Below, one piece after another: positions 25,526 to 33,854 of a stretch of DNA of 64,000 nucleotides. The stretch's first letter is position 1, and each line of letters starts with the position of its first letter. Source of the stretch: Prevotella sp. (GTDB taxonomy: Bacteria > Bacteroidota > Bacteroidia > Bacteroidales > Bacteroidaceae); NCBI GenBank assembly GCA_017619445.1, contig JAFZSI010000072.1, positions 1 through 64,000 of the forward strand, given 5' to 3'. The position numbers were made by a program, and so were the translations under genes. The notes beneath the pieces were generated by a model that saw only the letters and a program-made list of their open reading frames with translations, ran no database searches and was not told where the DNA came from.

Positions 25526-25946
25526 TTTTCCATTGTCTGTCGGCATAGATGGCGGGCAGCACAAAGCGGGCATGGCGCATCATATGGCCTTGTGTACCAA
25601 TAGTGTCCATGCAGAGAAAGTTGCTCACGCTGATGTACACCGTGGCCGTGGAGTCGCCGTCGTCTATGCTGATGCGCTCAATCTCAATGCCTGCACCTTC
25701 GCTCAATGTTTTTAAAACATCCACGTCGGCCTGATGCACATTGCTTGCCGCATATTTAAGCCATTGTTCAGACTCGGGAGTGCAGAAGCGGCGCGCCGCC
25801 TCGAACTGGTAATTGAAATAGTGGGTGGCAAAACTGTCGGCACATGCCTCAAGCCTGCCCTCGCGGCCAGAGAAGCCATCGGTGCACGACACACAGAACA
25901 GAGTGGCAATGAAAAGGACGGATTTTGTCAAAAAATTAATTTTCAT
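25479..25946 (-). CDS. small lipoprotein, possible NTF2-like fold
   Basis: 155 residues with a lipoprotein signal (lipobox about FCVS-C21). The body has helices followed by strands (TATVYISVSNFL, RHARFVLPAIYADRQWKI), a layout seen in DUF4878/NTF2-like lipoproteins of Bacteroidetes, but the match is weak. It is transcribed against tamL and overlaps its last 47 bp. Its promoter (25968-25975) is back to back with that of the metallo-hydrolase gene. Function unknown; location should be the inner face of the outer membrane or the periplasm. Confidence 0.75.
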   Translation of the reverse strand: MKINFLTKSVLFIATLFCVSCTDGFSGREGRLEACADSFATHYFNYQFEAARRFCTPESEQWLKYAASNVHQADVDVLKTLSEGAGIEIERISIDDGDSTATVYISVSNFLCMDTIGTQGHMMRHARFVLPAIYADRQWKIRMEGLPRSERQSRD

Positions 25947-25967
25947 ATATAAAGATTAAATTTTGGG

Positions 25968-26005
25968 CAAAGGTAACGGTTTTCTCTGAGTTTTTCGTAA
26001 TTTTG
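25968..26005. promoter_or_regulatory. divergent -7 elements
   Basis: Minus-strand TACCTTTG (25968-25975) serves the lipoprotein gene; plus-strand TAATTTTG (25998-26005) lies 85 bp before the metallo-hydrolase ATG. Confidence 0.55.
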
Positions 26006-26089
26006 CATCAAAAATCTGAGCATGAGAGTGCAAAGAGGATCTGTTTTCTTTGCCAGGCATGAAGATTTTGTTATATAAAACCACAGATA

Positions 26090-26893
26090 ATGTTGAATTT
26101 CATTTCCTTTGGAAGTGGTAGTAGTGGCAACTGCTATTATCTCTACACCGAAAAGGATGGCTTGTTGATAGACATAGGAGTAGGACTGCGCTCACTGAAA
26201 AAGCACTTTCATGACTTTGGACTCAAACCGGTTCAGGTCAGGAATGTGCTTGTAACGCACGACCATGCGGACCACGTGAAGTCGGTGGGCAGTTTCAGCT
26301 GCGACTTCGATGTGCCTGTCTATGCTAGCCTGAAGGTGCACGAGGGCATTGTGGCCAACTACTGTGTAAGGCGCAAAGTGAGCCAGCAGAATGTCAGAAT
26401 CATCAACAAAGGCGACACATTCCGTTTGGGCGACTTTACCGTCACGTCCTTTGATGTTCCCCATGACAGCAGCGACAACCTGGGATTTAATATTCAGTGC
26501 CAGGGTATCAACTTTTGTATCATGACCGATGCCGGCCATGTGAACGACATCATGCGCCAGTATATCGCCGAGGCCGACTATTTGGTCATTGAGGCGAACC
26601 ACGACGAGGAAATGCTCCGCCAGGGGCCATATCCCCAGTATCTCAAAGAACGCATCATGGGAACGAAGGGCCATCTGAGCAACCACGACTGTGCGGAGGC
26701 CATTGCGCAGAATGCTACGCCCAAGCTCAGGCATGTTTGGCTCTGTCACCTTAGTGAGGAGAACAACCATCCAGAACTGGCGCGCAAAACGGTCCAGATG
26801 ATCTTGCAGAGCTATGGCATTGTTCCTGGAAAAGATTTTCTGCTGGATGTGCTGAAGCGCAAAATGCCCAGTGGTGTATTTGAATTGAAGTAA
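26090..26893 (+). CDS. metallo-beta-lactamase fold hydrolase, YycJ/WalJ-like
   Basis: 267 residues, starting FISFGSGSSGNCYYL as YycJ-type proteins do. The metal site T-H-D-H-A-D-H is at about residues 59-65, a further DVPHDSSDN at about 124 and TDAGH at about 145 supply later ligands. YycJ-like enzymes are predicted nucleases (5'-3' exonuclease activity has been described for relatives) and are near-universal in Bacteroidetes. It has its own promoter and no partner gene on the same strand. Cytoplasmic. Confidence 0.85.
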   Translation: MLNFISFGSGSSGNCYYLYTEKDGLLIDIGVGLRSLKKHFHDFGLKPVQVRNVLVTHDHADHVKSVGSFSCDFDVPVYASLKVHEGIVANYCVRRKVSQQNVRIINKGDTFRLGDFTVTSFDVPHDSSDNLGFNIQCQGINFCIMTDAGHVNDIMRQYIAEADYLVIEANHDEEMLRQGPYPQYLKERIMGTKGHLSNHDCAEAIAQNATPKLRHVWLCHLSEENNHPELARKTVQMILQSYGIVPGKDFLLDVLKRKMPSGVFELK

Positions 26894-26923
26894 CAATTTA
26901 TGACGGCTGGCAGCAAAGCATCG

Positions 26924-27844
26924 TTATAACGAAAGATAATATCCGAGTCGATAGAAATTGAAAACCTTGAGCGATGGGTTATTGGAGCACAGGTGGCTGC
27001 GCAGCACAGGACACAATAGCTTGTAGAGCCACTTGACAGGCTGACGCAGAATGCCCAACTTGCGGACAACAGGAATAAGGCGCGAATAGTCTTCAAGCTG
27101 TGTGCTGAACTGCTTGAGGGTGCGCAGACCTTCCTCGGTCTTGCTGACAAACGAGGAGTTGTCCTCAAAATCCTCAAAGCTCACGGGGTTGTCAATATGA
27201 TGGATGGGTATATGATTCTGCTGTAATGTCTTGCCCCACAGCACGTCCTCGTAGCCATAGTGGCGGAAGCGCTCATCTAAGGGATGGCGTAGCATCACAT
27301 CTCGGGAAACCATGAAATTGGAGGTGTGGAAATCTTTGTACGGGGCTTTCCGTCGGTTTTCTGCGCTGTGGTTTCCCTCGCATCGTTTCTCGTATCGGTA
27401 GCGCAGGTTGCCTTGTCGGTCTGCGTTAACGCCAATGGTGATGGAGTAACCACCATAGACAACTTCAAATCCCTCCAGACCTCCCCAAAGGGGAGGAGAG
27501 GAGAGAGGAGAGAGTGTTTCAAGGTAACGGCCAAGAAATTGGTCGTTGCGAATCTTCATGTCGCCGTCGATGAACAACAGCCAGGGATAGCTTGCGTTTT
27601 GAGCCAGGAAGTTACGAATGAAAGACCTGCCTTTATTTTGTTCGTTGCGCAGGTAGGTACAATGGGAGAGTGCGCCAATGGTGGCATTGTTGTTCACTAC
27701 GTTCATGTCCGTTGAACCATCATCTGCAATCAATATCTCGTATTCGAGGCCGCTGATGTGTTCGGCCTGCTGTTGCAACGAGGCTGCCAACTGTCGGCAG
27801 TCATCGTTGTAGGTGGGAATGAGTATGGAGACGGCTTGCTTCAT
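26924..27844 (-). CDS. glycosyltransferase family 2 with in-frame repeat insert
   Basis: 306 residues from the ATG at 27844. GT-A fold with VSILIPTYNDD at the start, IADDGSTD (about 42-49), NKGRSFIRN and the FIDGDMK (D-x-D type) motif (about 89-95). Directly after, residues about 110-124 read SPLSSPPLWGGLEGF, encoded by a GGGAGG-type palindrome (27471-27500), which looks like an inserted repeat that kept the frame. It likely adds a sugar in capsule, LPS or glycoprotein synthesis; the donor is unknown. A TATTTTTG element at 27852-27859 is very close to the start, so the message may be nearly leaderless. Confidence 0.85.
   Translation of the reverse strand: MKQAVSILIPTYNDDCRQLAASLQQQAEHISGLEYEILIADDGSTDMNVVNNNATIGALSHCTYLRNEQNKGRSFIRNFLAQNASYPWLLFIDGDMKIRNDQFLGRYLETLSPLSSPPLWGGLEGFEVVYGGYSITIGVNADRQGNLRYRYEKRCEGNHSAENRRKAPYKDFHTSNFMVSRDVMLRHPLDERFRHYGYEDVLWGKTLQQNHIPIHHIDNPVSFEDFEDNSSFVSKTEEGLRTLKQFSTQLEDYSRLIPVVRKLGILRQPVKWLYKLLCPVLRSHLCSNNPSLKVFNFYRLGYYLSL
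27471..27500. repeat. GGGAGG-type palindrome inside a glycosyltransferase gene
   Basis: CTCCCC-AAA-GGGGAG with flanking CCCTCCAGA; same family as copies in and near the SpoU gene. It stays in frame. Confidence 0.75.
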
Positions 27845-27977
27845 GCGAATGCAAAAATACAAAAAGTAGTGGAGAGAGGAGAGCGGAGAGGGGAGTTTTT
27901 TGTGTTCTGTTGCTTAAAAAAAGTTAATGATTAAGAGATAACTCCATACTACTAATCCCTAACTCCCGAATTTTCAG

Positions 27978-27985
27978 TAATTTTG
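27978..27985 (+). promoter_or_regulatory. -7 element for rpsP
   Basis: TAATTTTG matches TAnnTTTG, 72 bp before the rpsP ATG, leaving an A/T-rich leader of the kind used by highly expressed Bacteroidetes genes. Confidence 0.6.
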
Positions 27986-28056
27986 CAGCCGCTATTACGA
28001 GATAGTAGCATGAAATTCAAATTAATCAATAACATTAACATTAAATTTTTCAAGAA

Positions 28057-28584
28057 ATGGCAACAAAAATCAGATTGCAGCGTGGCGGTCGCAAGGGTTA
28101 TGCGGTTTATCGCATTGTTATCGCCGACGCAAGAGCACCACGTGATGGTAAATTTACTGAGAAGATTGGTACATACAACCCCAACACCAATCCTGCCACA
28201 GTAGATTTGAATTTCGAGCGTGCACTTTATTGGGTAGAAGTAGGTGCTCAGCCAACCGACACCGTTCGTAACATTCTCAGCCGTGAGGGTGTCTATTTGA
28301 TGAAACACCTGAAGACTGGCGTGAAGAAGGGCGCATTCGACGAGGCTACAGCCCAGAAGAAGTTCGATGCTTGGAAGGCAGACAAACAGAATGGCCTGAA
28401 CAAGATTGCAGCCGACGATGTTAAGGCAAAGAAGGATGCTGAGAAACAGGCTCTGGATGCTGAGAAGAAAGTGAACGAGGCTATTGCCCAGAAAGTAGCT
28501 GAGAAAAAGGCTGCCGCTGCAGCCGCTAAGGCTGAGGCCGCTGCTGCCGAGGCTCCCGCCGAGGAAGCTCCCGCCGAGGCATAA
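28057..28584 (+). CDS. rpsP: 30S ribosomal protein bS16 with long C-terminal extension
   Basis: Residues 1-80 are a standard bS16 ([50 protein letters not shown]). The protein is 175 residues, twice the E. coli length (82): the extra part is a Lys/Ala/Glu-rich helix ending in repeated [17 protein letters not shown]. Long bS16 tails are common in Bacteroidetes. It binds 16S rRNA and helps 30S assembly. In many bacteria it sits with rimM, trmD and rplS; here it stands alone with its own promoter and terminator. Confidence 0.97.
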   Translation: MATKIRLQRGGRKGYAVYRIVIADARAPRDGKFTEKIGTYNPNTNPATVDLNFERALYWVEVGAQPTDTVRNILSREGVYLMKHLKTGVKKGAFDEATAQKKFDAWKADKQNGLNKIAADDVKAKKDAEKQALDAEKKVNEAIAQKVAEKKAAAAAAKAEAAAAEAPAEEAPAEA

Positions 28585-28616
28585 ATGTAAAGTCAGCATT
28601 GTTTTGCAAAAAACGT

Positions 28617-28641
28617 AGGGGTGGATTAATCCGCCCCTTTT
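28617..28641 (+). terminator. rho-independent terminator of rpsP
   Basis: GGGGTGGA and TCCGCCCC pair around TTAA and are followed by TTTTCTGTTTTCT. It lies about 30 bp past the rpsP stop. Confidence 0.9.
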
Positions 28642-28647
28642 CTGTTT

Positions 28648-28701
28648 TCTGACATAGTAACTGAGTTTTAGACATAGTAACTGGGTTTTAGACATAGTAA
28701 C
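28648..28701. repeat. 23-bp tandem repeat, three copies
   Basis: GACATAGTAACTGAGTTTTA and two more near-identical copies follow each other directly, the last one cut short. They lie between the rpsP terminator and a heptamer array. Confidence 0.8.
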
Positions 28702-28718
28702 ATACTAACATATTTAAT

Positions 28719-28779
28719 CCTAACTCCTAACTCTTAACTCTTAACTCTAAACTCCTAACTCCAAACTCCAAACTCCTAA
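28719..28779. repeat. 7-nt tandem repeat (CTAACTC) upstream of a glycosyltransferase
   Basis: About eight imperfect heptamers (CTAACTC/TTAACTC/CAAACTC) end only four bases before the start codon of the GT4 gene at 28783. Confidence 0.8.
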
Positions 28780-28782
28780 GAC

Positions 28783-29946
28783 ATGCATATACTTGAGATT
28801 CCATCATTCTTTCCCCCTTACGGCGGCTTGTTTTGTTTGGACCAGGCAAAATCCTTAGCGGCATTAGGCCAAGAGGTGCGCATTCTGAGCAATGTACAGC
28901 TTGGCATCAGCATGGGGTTGAAAGAATATATTCGTCTGCCTTATAGCTGTTATGAGCACCAGATGGATGGAATCACGGTTGTGCAGCATTATCAGCGCGG
29001 TCTGCCACGTGCTGTCCGTTGGAATGTCAGGCGATGGGTAAGAAAAGTGCAGAGGATGTTTGATGCGTATGTTCGGAAATACGGTAAGCCTGATATCCTG
29101 CATGCACATTGTGCAAAGTGGGCAGGCTACGCGGCGATGCTCATCAGCCGTAAGTACGGCATACCATACGTTGTAACAGAACATCTGCCGTTATTGCTGC
29201 TTGAGGATGAGTTTGGAAAGGCTCCCAGTGATGCTTGGCAGATACCGTTGTTAAAAGAAACCTACGAAAAGGCTGACATGGTGATTCCTGTTTCTGAGGA
29301 ATTGGTCGATGATATTGCCTGCTATTATGGAAAGGATTACCGTTGGCAGTGGGTTTCCAATACTATTGACACCAATTTCTTTAGCTATCGGGAACGTACA
29401 ATTCGCGAAGGCCGTCCTTTCCGATTCTGTTGTCTGGCAGATTACTATTATCGCAAAGGGTATGATGTATTGTTTGCTGCCTACAAACAGTTGCAAGAGC
29501 ACGGTTGCGAAATGGAATTGCATGTTGCAGGACTAAACACCGATGGTGCGGATTGCCAGAAGGAGATTGAGAAAATGCAACTCAGGGGCGTGAAAACGTA
29601 TGGACGGATAGATAAGAAACGGGTACGCGAGTTGCTCTGGGAGTGTGATGCCTTGGTGTTGGCAAGCCGCAGCGAAGTGCAGCCGTTGGTGTTGCTTGAG
29701 GCCATGAGCACAGGCATTCCTGTCATTTCGACAGAGTGCGTGCCACAATGTCTGCGCATAGAGGGAGGCTGCACAATAGTTCCTATTGGCGACTCAGATG
29801 CATTTGCCCGTGCGATGTTTGAACTACAGGAAAAGCCCTTTGCCGAAGGCAGGGAATTATCGATTAAGGTGAATGCAATGGCTTCACCCGAAGTGGTGGG
29901 CAAAAAGATAGAATCTATATTTAGCGAAATACTTTCTTCACGCTGA
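28783..29946 (+). CDS. glycosyltransferase family 4
   Basis: 387 residues with two Rossmann halves (GT-B). The N-terminal half starts MHILEIPSFFPPYGG; HAHCAKWAGYAA (about 109-120) and VSEELVDDIACYYG (about 170) follow. The C-terminal half has the acceptor-side GRIDKKRVRELLWECDALVLAS and the E-x7-E motif in SEVQPLVLLEAMSTGIPVIST (about 293-313), which binds the nucleotide sugar. Likely role: retaining transfer in capsule or O-antigen synthesis. Its last 26 bp overlap the opposite GT2 gene. The start codon directly follows a heptamer repeat array. Confidence 0.88.
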   Translation: MHILEIPSFFPPYGGLFCLDQAKSLAALGQEVRILSNVQLGISMGLKEYIRLPYSCYEHQMDGITVVQHYQRGLPRAVRWNVRRWVRKVQRMFDAYVRKYGKPDILHAHCAKWAGYAAMLISRKYGIPYVVTEHLPLLLLEDEFGKAPSDAWQIPLLKETYEKADMVIPVSEELVDDIACYYGKDYRWQWVSNTIDTNFFSYRERTIREGRPFRFCCLADYYYRKGYDVLFAAYKQLQEHGCEMELHVAGLNTDGADCQKEIEKMQLRGVKTYGRIDKKRVRELLWECDALVLASRSEVQPLVLLEAMSTGIPVISTECVPQCLRIEGGCTIVPIGDSDAFARAMFELQEKPFAEGRELSIKVNAMASPEVVGKKIESIFSEILSSR

Positions 29947-30925
29947 CAATAATCTTGCGCACTTGCAATGCCAGCGACCAGAGCCAGGGGTGACTCATGA
30001 CCATCATAACCCCCTTTACAGCGGCAGTCCCATTGGGCTGCCATTTTTTTATGCACTCAACTGCTTCTTCCCGCAGCTGAGTGTCGTGAGCACGGAATGC
30101 GTGCATGGCAAGTGCAAATAGTCTGCGAGAGAGGTATGGTTTGAGAACGTCGTTGCTGATGCCGTATTTGTCAGCCAGATAGCAACTCAGCGAGGTGACA
30201 TCCTTCACGAAATGGAACTGACGACGGGCATCGGGTTGTGTTGATACCGATGCGTGGCCGATGCTGTAATGCAGGGTGATGTCGGGCAACCACGCCACGG
30301 TGCCTGCGTTGGCCAAAGCGGCTGCTATCTGCAGGTCTTCGCACCCGAAATCCTTGTTGCGGAACATGAACGTGTCTTCGTGATAGGCGTGAAGAATGGT
30401 CTCAGCGCGCATTAATGCGGTGCACAGGTGAATCACAGGGCGTTGCGTCTGTGTGACGATGGCGGGGAGCATCTGTTTTCCTTCGGTGAACGGGGCCGTG
30501 AAAGGTGTGGGCGGGGGAGTGCTGGTGGTTGAGTTGTGCTCGTCGAAATACAGCCAGTCGGTGTGAACGATGGTCACCTCGGGATGGTTTTCCAGTACGT
30601 CAAGTTCCTTCTCCAATTTGTTCTTGTCCACCCAAAAATCGTCGCCAGCGCAGTCAGCAATATAATTTCCCTTACATTGAATCAAACAATCGAAGTAATT
30701 ATCAGTCAGTCCTTTATTCTTTTCGTTGCAAAATAGTCTTATTATGTCGGGATGCTTCGCGGCATACTGCTGGCAGATGGCACGGGTGTCGTCGGTTGAG
30801 CAGTCCTCGCCAAGGATAATCTCAATGGGCCACCTGCATTGCTGGCTGAGCACAGAGTCCAGCGCACGGGCAATGGTTTGTCCGTGGTTGTAGGTGGTCA
30901 TAATGACAGAAATTTTATTTTCCAT
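29921..30925 (-). CDS. glycosyltransferase family 2
   Basis: 334 residues from the ATG at 30925 (MENKISVIMTTYNHGQTI). GT-A motifs: ILGEDCSTDDT (about 36-46), NKGLTDNYFDCL and CAGDDFWVDKNKLE with the D-D metal site (about 92-105). A Thr/Pro-rich stretch (STTSTPPPTPFTAPFTEG, about 133-150) is probably a loop or another small repeat insert. The start overlaps the end of the upstream GT2 gene by 11 bp, so they are coupled. Convergent with the GT4 gene, overlapping by 26 bp. Sugar donor unknown. Confidence 0.87.
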   Translation of the reverse strand: MENKISVIMTTYNHGQTIARALDSVLSQQCRWPIEIILGEDCSTDDTRAICQQYAAKHPDIIRLFCNEKNKGLTDNYFDCLIQCKGNYIADCAGDDFWVDKNKLEKELDVLENHPEVTIVHTDWLYFDEHNSTTSTPPPTPFTAPFTEGKQMLPAIVTQTQRPVIHLCTALMRAETILHAYHEDTFMFRNKDFGCEDLQIAAALANAGTVAWLPDITLHYSIGHASVSTQPDARRQFHFVKDVTSLSCYLADKYGISNDVLKPYLSRRLFALAMHAFRAHDTQLREEAVECIKKWQPNGTAAVKGVMMVMSHPWLWSLALQVRKIIVSVKKVFR

Positions 30926-31895
30926 GTTGTTGGCTGCGCTTAAGTGCTGCGACAAGCATTCGCCGCGAGAGTTTGTTCATTGTCATGCGGCGGAACCACG
31001 TGTATTTTTTTGTGTAATTCTTGTCGGGAAGCGGAAACAGGCCTGCATCTTTGAGCTTTGCCACGCGTTTTTCCAGTTCGCCGACCGAACCCGTGAGCAT
31101 GATGGTGTTATAGAGGTAGTCCATGGTCAGCTGGTGCACGCGTCTTTGCATGGCAAACTTGTCTGCGGCAGGCATACGGTCGGCCATGGTGTTGAGGCGC
31201 ATGATGACGGCCTCCTGGTCGGCCAGTCGTTTTTCCAAGTGGCTGCTCTCGGTGTTTCTCGTGATTGAGTTTTCGCGTTTTCGGTAGAAGTAGGCAACGG
31301 CATTGGTGTGGATTACCTTGTCGGCACGCAACACCAACTGCGGTGTAAACTCCTCGTCCTCGTGCAAAATGCCTCGTGTGAAACGCAGCTGTCCGGCCAT
31401 GGCGCGGCGAAACACATAACCACATGCCGAACCGTGCAGGTTGTGGTGGCGCATGTATTCAGCACCGCTCTCTGGTTGGTCATCCGCGAAACCATTGACA
31501 GCTACGGGCGAATCAGTAGCCTCGAAAATCACCATGTCAATCTGTTTTTCATTCTGCAGAATGTCCAGGCAATGGGCGTAAGCCTCAGTGAGCAACATGT
31601 CGTCGCCATCTACAAACTGCACATACTGACCCCGGCAGATGTTCAGTCCCGTGTTTCGCGCTCCGCTCAGTCCTTGGTTTGCCTGGCGCAGGTAGATAAT
31701 TTGGTCGCGGTAGTTGCTCAGGCTGTCAAGCTGGCATTGGTCCGAGCCGTCATCAACAACTATCACCTCTCGCTGGCTATCTTCGAGCGTCAAGGCAAAT
31801 ATGCTGTCGAGACACTCCACAAGTAGCTGTTGCGGAAGGTTGTAACAGGGAATGACGAAACTGACAAATGGCTGTGTTTGCGTGTTTGTTGTCAT
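30915..31895 (-). CDS. glycosyltransferase family 2
   Basis: 326 residues starting with PFVSFVIPCYNLPQQLLVECLDS. GT-A motifs: VIVVDDGSD (about 44-52), QANQGLSGARNTGLNICRG and VQFVDGDDML (about 92-101). Typical of enzymes that build surface polysaccharides. It is the first gene of a two-gene minus-strand unit and has a TAATTTTG element at 31919-31926, 24 bp upstream. The flippase gene is divergent from it. Donor and acceptor unknown. Confidence 0.88.
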   Translation of the reverse strand: MTTNTQTQPFVSFVIPCYNLPQQLLVECLDSIFALTLEDSQREVIVVDDGSDQCQLDSLSNYRDQIIYLRQANQGLSGARNTGLNICRGQYVQFVDGDDMLLTEAYAHCLDILQNEKQIDMVIFEATDSPVAVNGFADDQPESGAEYMRHHNLHGSACGYVFRRAMAGQLRFTRGILHEDEEFTPQLVLRADKVIHTNAVAYFYRKRENSITRNTESSHLEKRLADQEAVIMRLNTMADRMPAADKFAMQRRVHQLTMDYLYNTIMLTGSVGELEKRVAKLKDAGLFPLPDKNYTKKYTWFRRMTMNKLSRRMLVAALKRSQQHGK

Positions 31896-31918
31896 GCAGA
31901 TAATTGATGATTACGCTG

Positions 31919-31926
31919 CAAAATTA
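31919..31926 (-). promoter_or_regulatory. -7 element for the two GT2 genes
   Basis: Minus-strand TAATTTTG fits TAnnTTTG and sits 24 bp before the start at 31895. Confidence 0.5.
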
Positions 31927-32084
31927 ATAAAATAAATCAAAATAGTGCCAACGATTTGTTTTTTGTTTTCAGAAAAAAGCGTTTCGCGCGATTATACAGG
32001 CTTTTTAGCGGAAGTTATGGTGGATAATAGGGCCGAATGGTTGAGTGGATTATTATAAATTTCGCTTAATACATCGAGTTGTTC

Positions 32085-32192
32085 TCGTAAAGTGCCACTT
32101 TGTTTTCGTAAAGTAATGCTTTGTACTCGTAAAGTGGCAAGTTATGAAAACAAAGCGTATGTTTATGACTAAATTTTCTAGAAAATTTGCGT
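32085..32192. repeat. TCTAGA palindrome element, copy P2
   Basis: Three TCGTAAAGTG units (about 21 bp each) precede the perfect 18-bp palindrome AAATTTTCTAGAAAATTT at 32171-32188. It fills most of the 396-bp gap between the GT2 gene and the flippase gene, where no other gene is seen. Confidence 0.85.
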
Positions 32193-32291
32193 ATAACGTT
32201 TGGCGTTGTTTTTGTCGGCTTGGTTGTGGGCATTCTAAAACAAGGGTCTGAACGTAATATTTTGCGTTTTTTTGCGTTTTAAAGTTTGAAT

Positions 32292-33767
32292 ATGGAAAAA
32301 AACAGTTACTCACATATTCTAAAATACACCGGATTGTTCGGCGGTGTTCAGGGGCTGAACATTCTGGTGGGAATTCTGCGCAATAAACTCGTAGCCGTCA
32401 TCTTGGGACCTGACGGTATGGGACTTGTCTCGCTGTTCAACTCCACGATAAACCTTGTGGGCAATGCCACCAACTTGGGCATCTCAACGAGCGGCGTGAA
32501 GAATATTTCAGAGGCGTTTGAGCAGGGCGACCAGGAACGCTTAGAGCAGAGCATTGCGATGGTGCGCACGTGGGTAATGCTGACGGCTGTGTTGGGAACG
32601 GTGGTCTGTGCGCTGCTGAGTCCTTTCTTCCATCATTTCACTTTTACCTGGGGTGATCACTCGCTTCACTTCCTGTTGCTATCGCCCGTGGTGGGTCTGC
32701 TTACGTTGACGGGTGGCGAGCTGGCTGTGCTGAAAGGCACACGAGAGTTGCGCCGGTTGGCCGTAGTGTCGTTTTATGGTGCTGTGGCTACGTTGATTAT
32801 CAGCGTTCCCATCTACTATTTCTTCAACCAAAGCGGTATTGTGCCGTCGCTGATTCTCACAGCCTTGGCCCAAATGCTGCTGACCATTGCCTTTTCCTAT
32901 AAGCTTCATCCGCTGAAGTTCATCCGCCAAAGAAAAGTGCTGGGGCAGGGGATGAGCATGGTGCGCTTAGGCGTGGCCTTTGTGCTGGCAGGCGTTTTTG
33001 GCAGCCTTGCCGAACTTGTGATACGCTCGTACCTGAACGTGACGGCTTCGCTCGACATGGTGGGATTCTACAATGCTGGCTACATGATGACCATGATGTA
33101 TGCGGGCGTAGTGTTCTCTGCCATGGAAACAGATTTCTATCCCCGTTTGTCGGCTGTGAACACCGACACGGAGGCTTGCAACCTGACCATCAACCGCCAG
33201 ATTGAGGTGTCGCTGCTGTTGGTGTCGCCCCTGCTCGTGGCCTTTATGATAGGAATGCCCGTGCTGCTGCCCATGCTCTACAGCAAGAGTTTCTTGCCCG
33301 TGTTGGGCATGGTGCAGATTACCATCTTTGCCATTTATTTCCGTGCTGTGAAATTGCCGGTTGCCTATCTGCCCTTAGCCAAGGGCGATTCGTTCTCGTT
33401 CCTGCTGTTGGAGACCATCTATTTTGTGATTCTGGTGATTCTGGTGGTGTGGGGATTCCGCACATACGGTCTTACGGGCGCGGGTATTGCCATAACGGTC
33501 ACGGGTGTGTTGGAATGGTTGTGGATTTGGGGCTATTGTATGCTGAAGTACAAGTATCGTCCCACGTTGCCCATATTCAAGTACATGCTGATGCAGTTAG
33601 CGGTGGGCGTACTCGCCTTTGTGGTTACTCAGCAGACAGACGGTTGGGTTTATTGGCTTTCAGGAACAGCTCTGTTTGTGGTGAGCCTGGCCATTTCGCT
33701 GAGCATCCTTCACAGCAAAACATCGTTGTGGAAGAAACTGAGACAAAAATTGAGGTTTGATAATTGA
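32292..33767 (+). CDS. polysaccharide flippase, Wzx-like (MOP superfamily)
   Basis: 491 residues, almost wholly hydrophobic, with about 12-14 predicted membrane segments and the typical N-terminal FGGVQGLNILVGILRNKLVAVILGP region in which a moving loop precedes helix 2. It should flip undecaprenyl-linked oligosaccharides across the inner membrane. A TTG six bases earlier (32286) is a weaker start. The two GT2 genes are divergent, the GT4 lies beyond them, so the four together look like a small surface-glycan cluster; no polymerase (Wzy) is seen. Confidence 0.85.
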   Translation: MEKNSYSHILKYTGLFGGVQGLNILVGILRNKLVAVILGPDGMGLVSLFNSTINLVGNATNLGISTSGVKNISEAFEQGDQERLEQSIAMVRTWVMLTAVLGTVVCALLSPFFHHFTFTWGDHSLHFLLLSPVVGLLTLTGGELAVLKGTRELRRLAVVSFYGAVATLIISVPIYYFFNQSGIVPSLILTALAQMLLTIAFSYKLHPLKFIRQRKVLGQGMSMVRLGVAFVLAGVFGSLAELVIRSYLNVTASLDMVGFYNAGYMMTMMYAGVVFSAMETDFYPRLSAVNTDTEACNLTINRQIEVSLLLVSPLLVAFMIGMPVLLPMLYSKSFLPVLGMVQITIFAIYFRAVKLPVAYLPLAKGDSFSFLLLETIYFVILVILVVWGFRTYGLTGAGIAITVTGVLEWLWIWGYCMLKYKYRPTLPIFKYMLMQLAVGVLAFVVTQQTDGWVYWLSGTALFVVSLAISLSILHSKTSLWKKLRQKLRFDN

Positions 33768-33812
33768 CAATTTTCCATTTTTCATTTTTCATTTAGAAAA
33801 TACTTGATTTCT

Positions 33813-33843
33813 TTGCACAAATAGATAGTTTTTATTAACTTTG
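33813..33843 (+). promoter_or_regulatory. promoter for the antiporter gene
   Basis: TTG (33813-33815) and TAACTTTG (33836-33843), spacer 20 bp; the ATG is 12 bp further on. Confidence 0.65.
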
Positions 33844-33854
33844 CAAATGGATTT

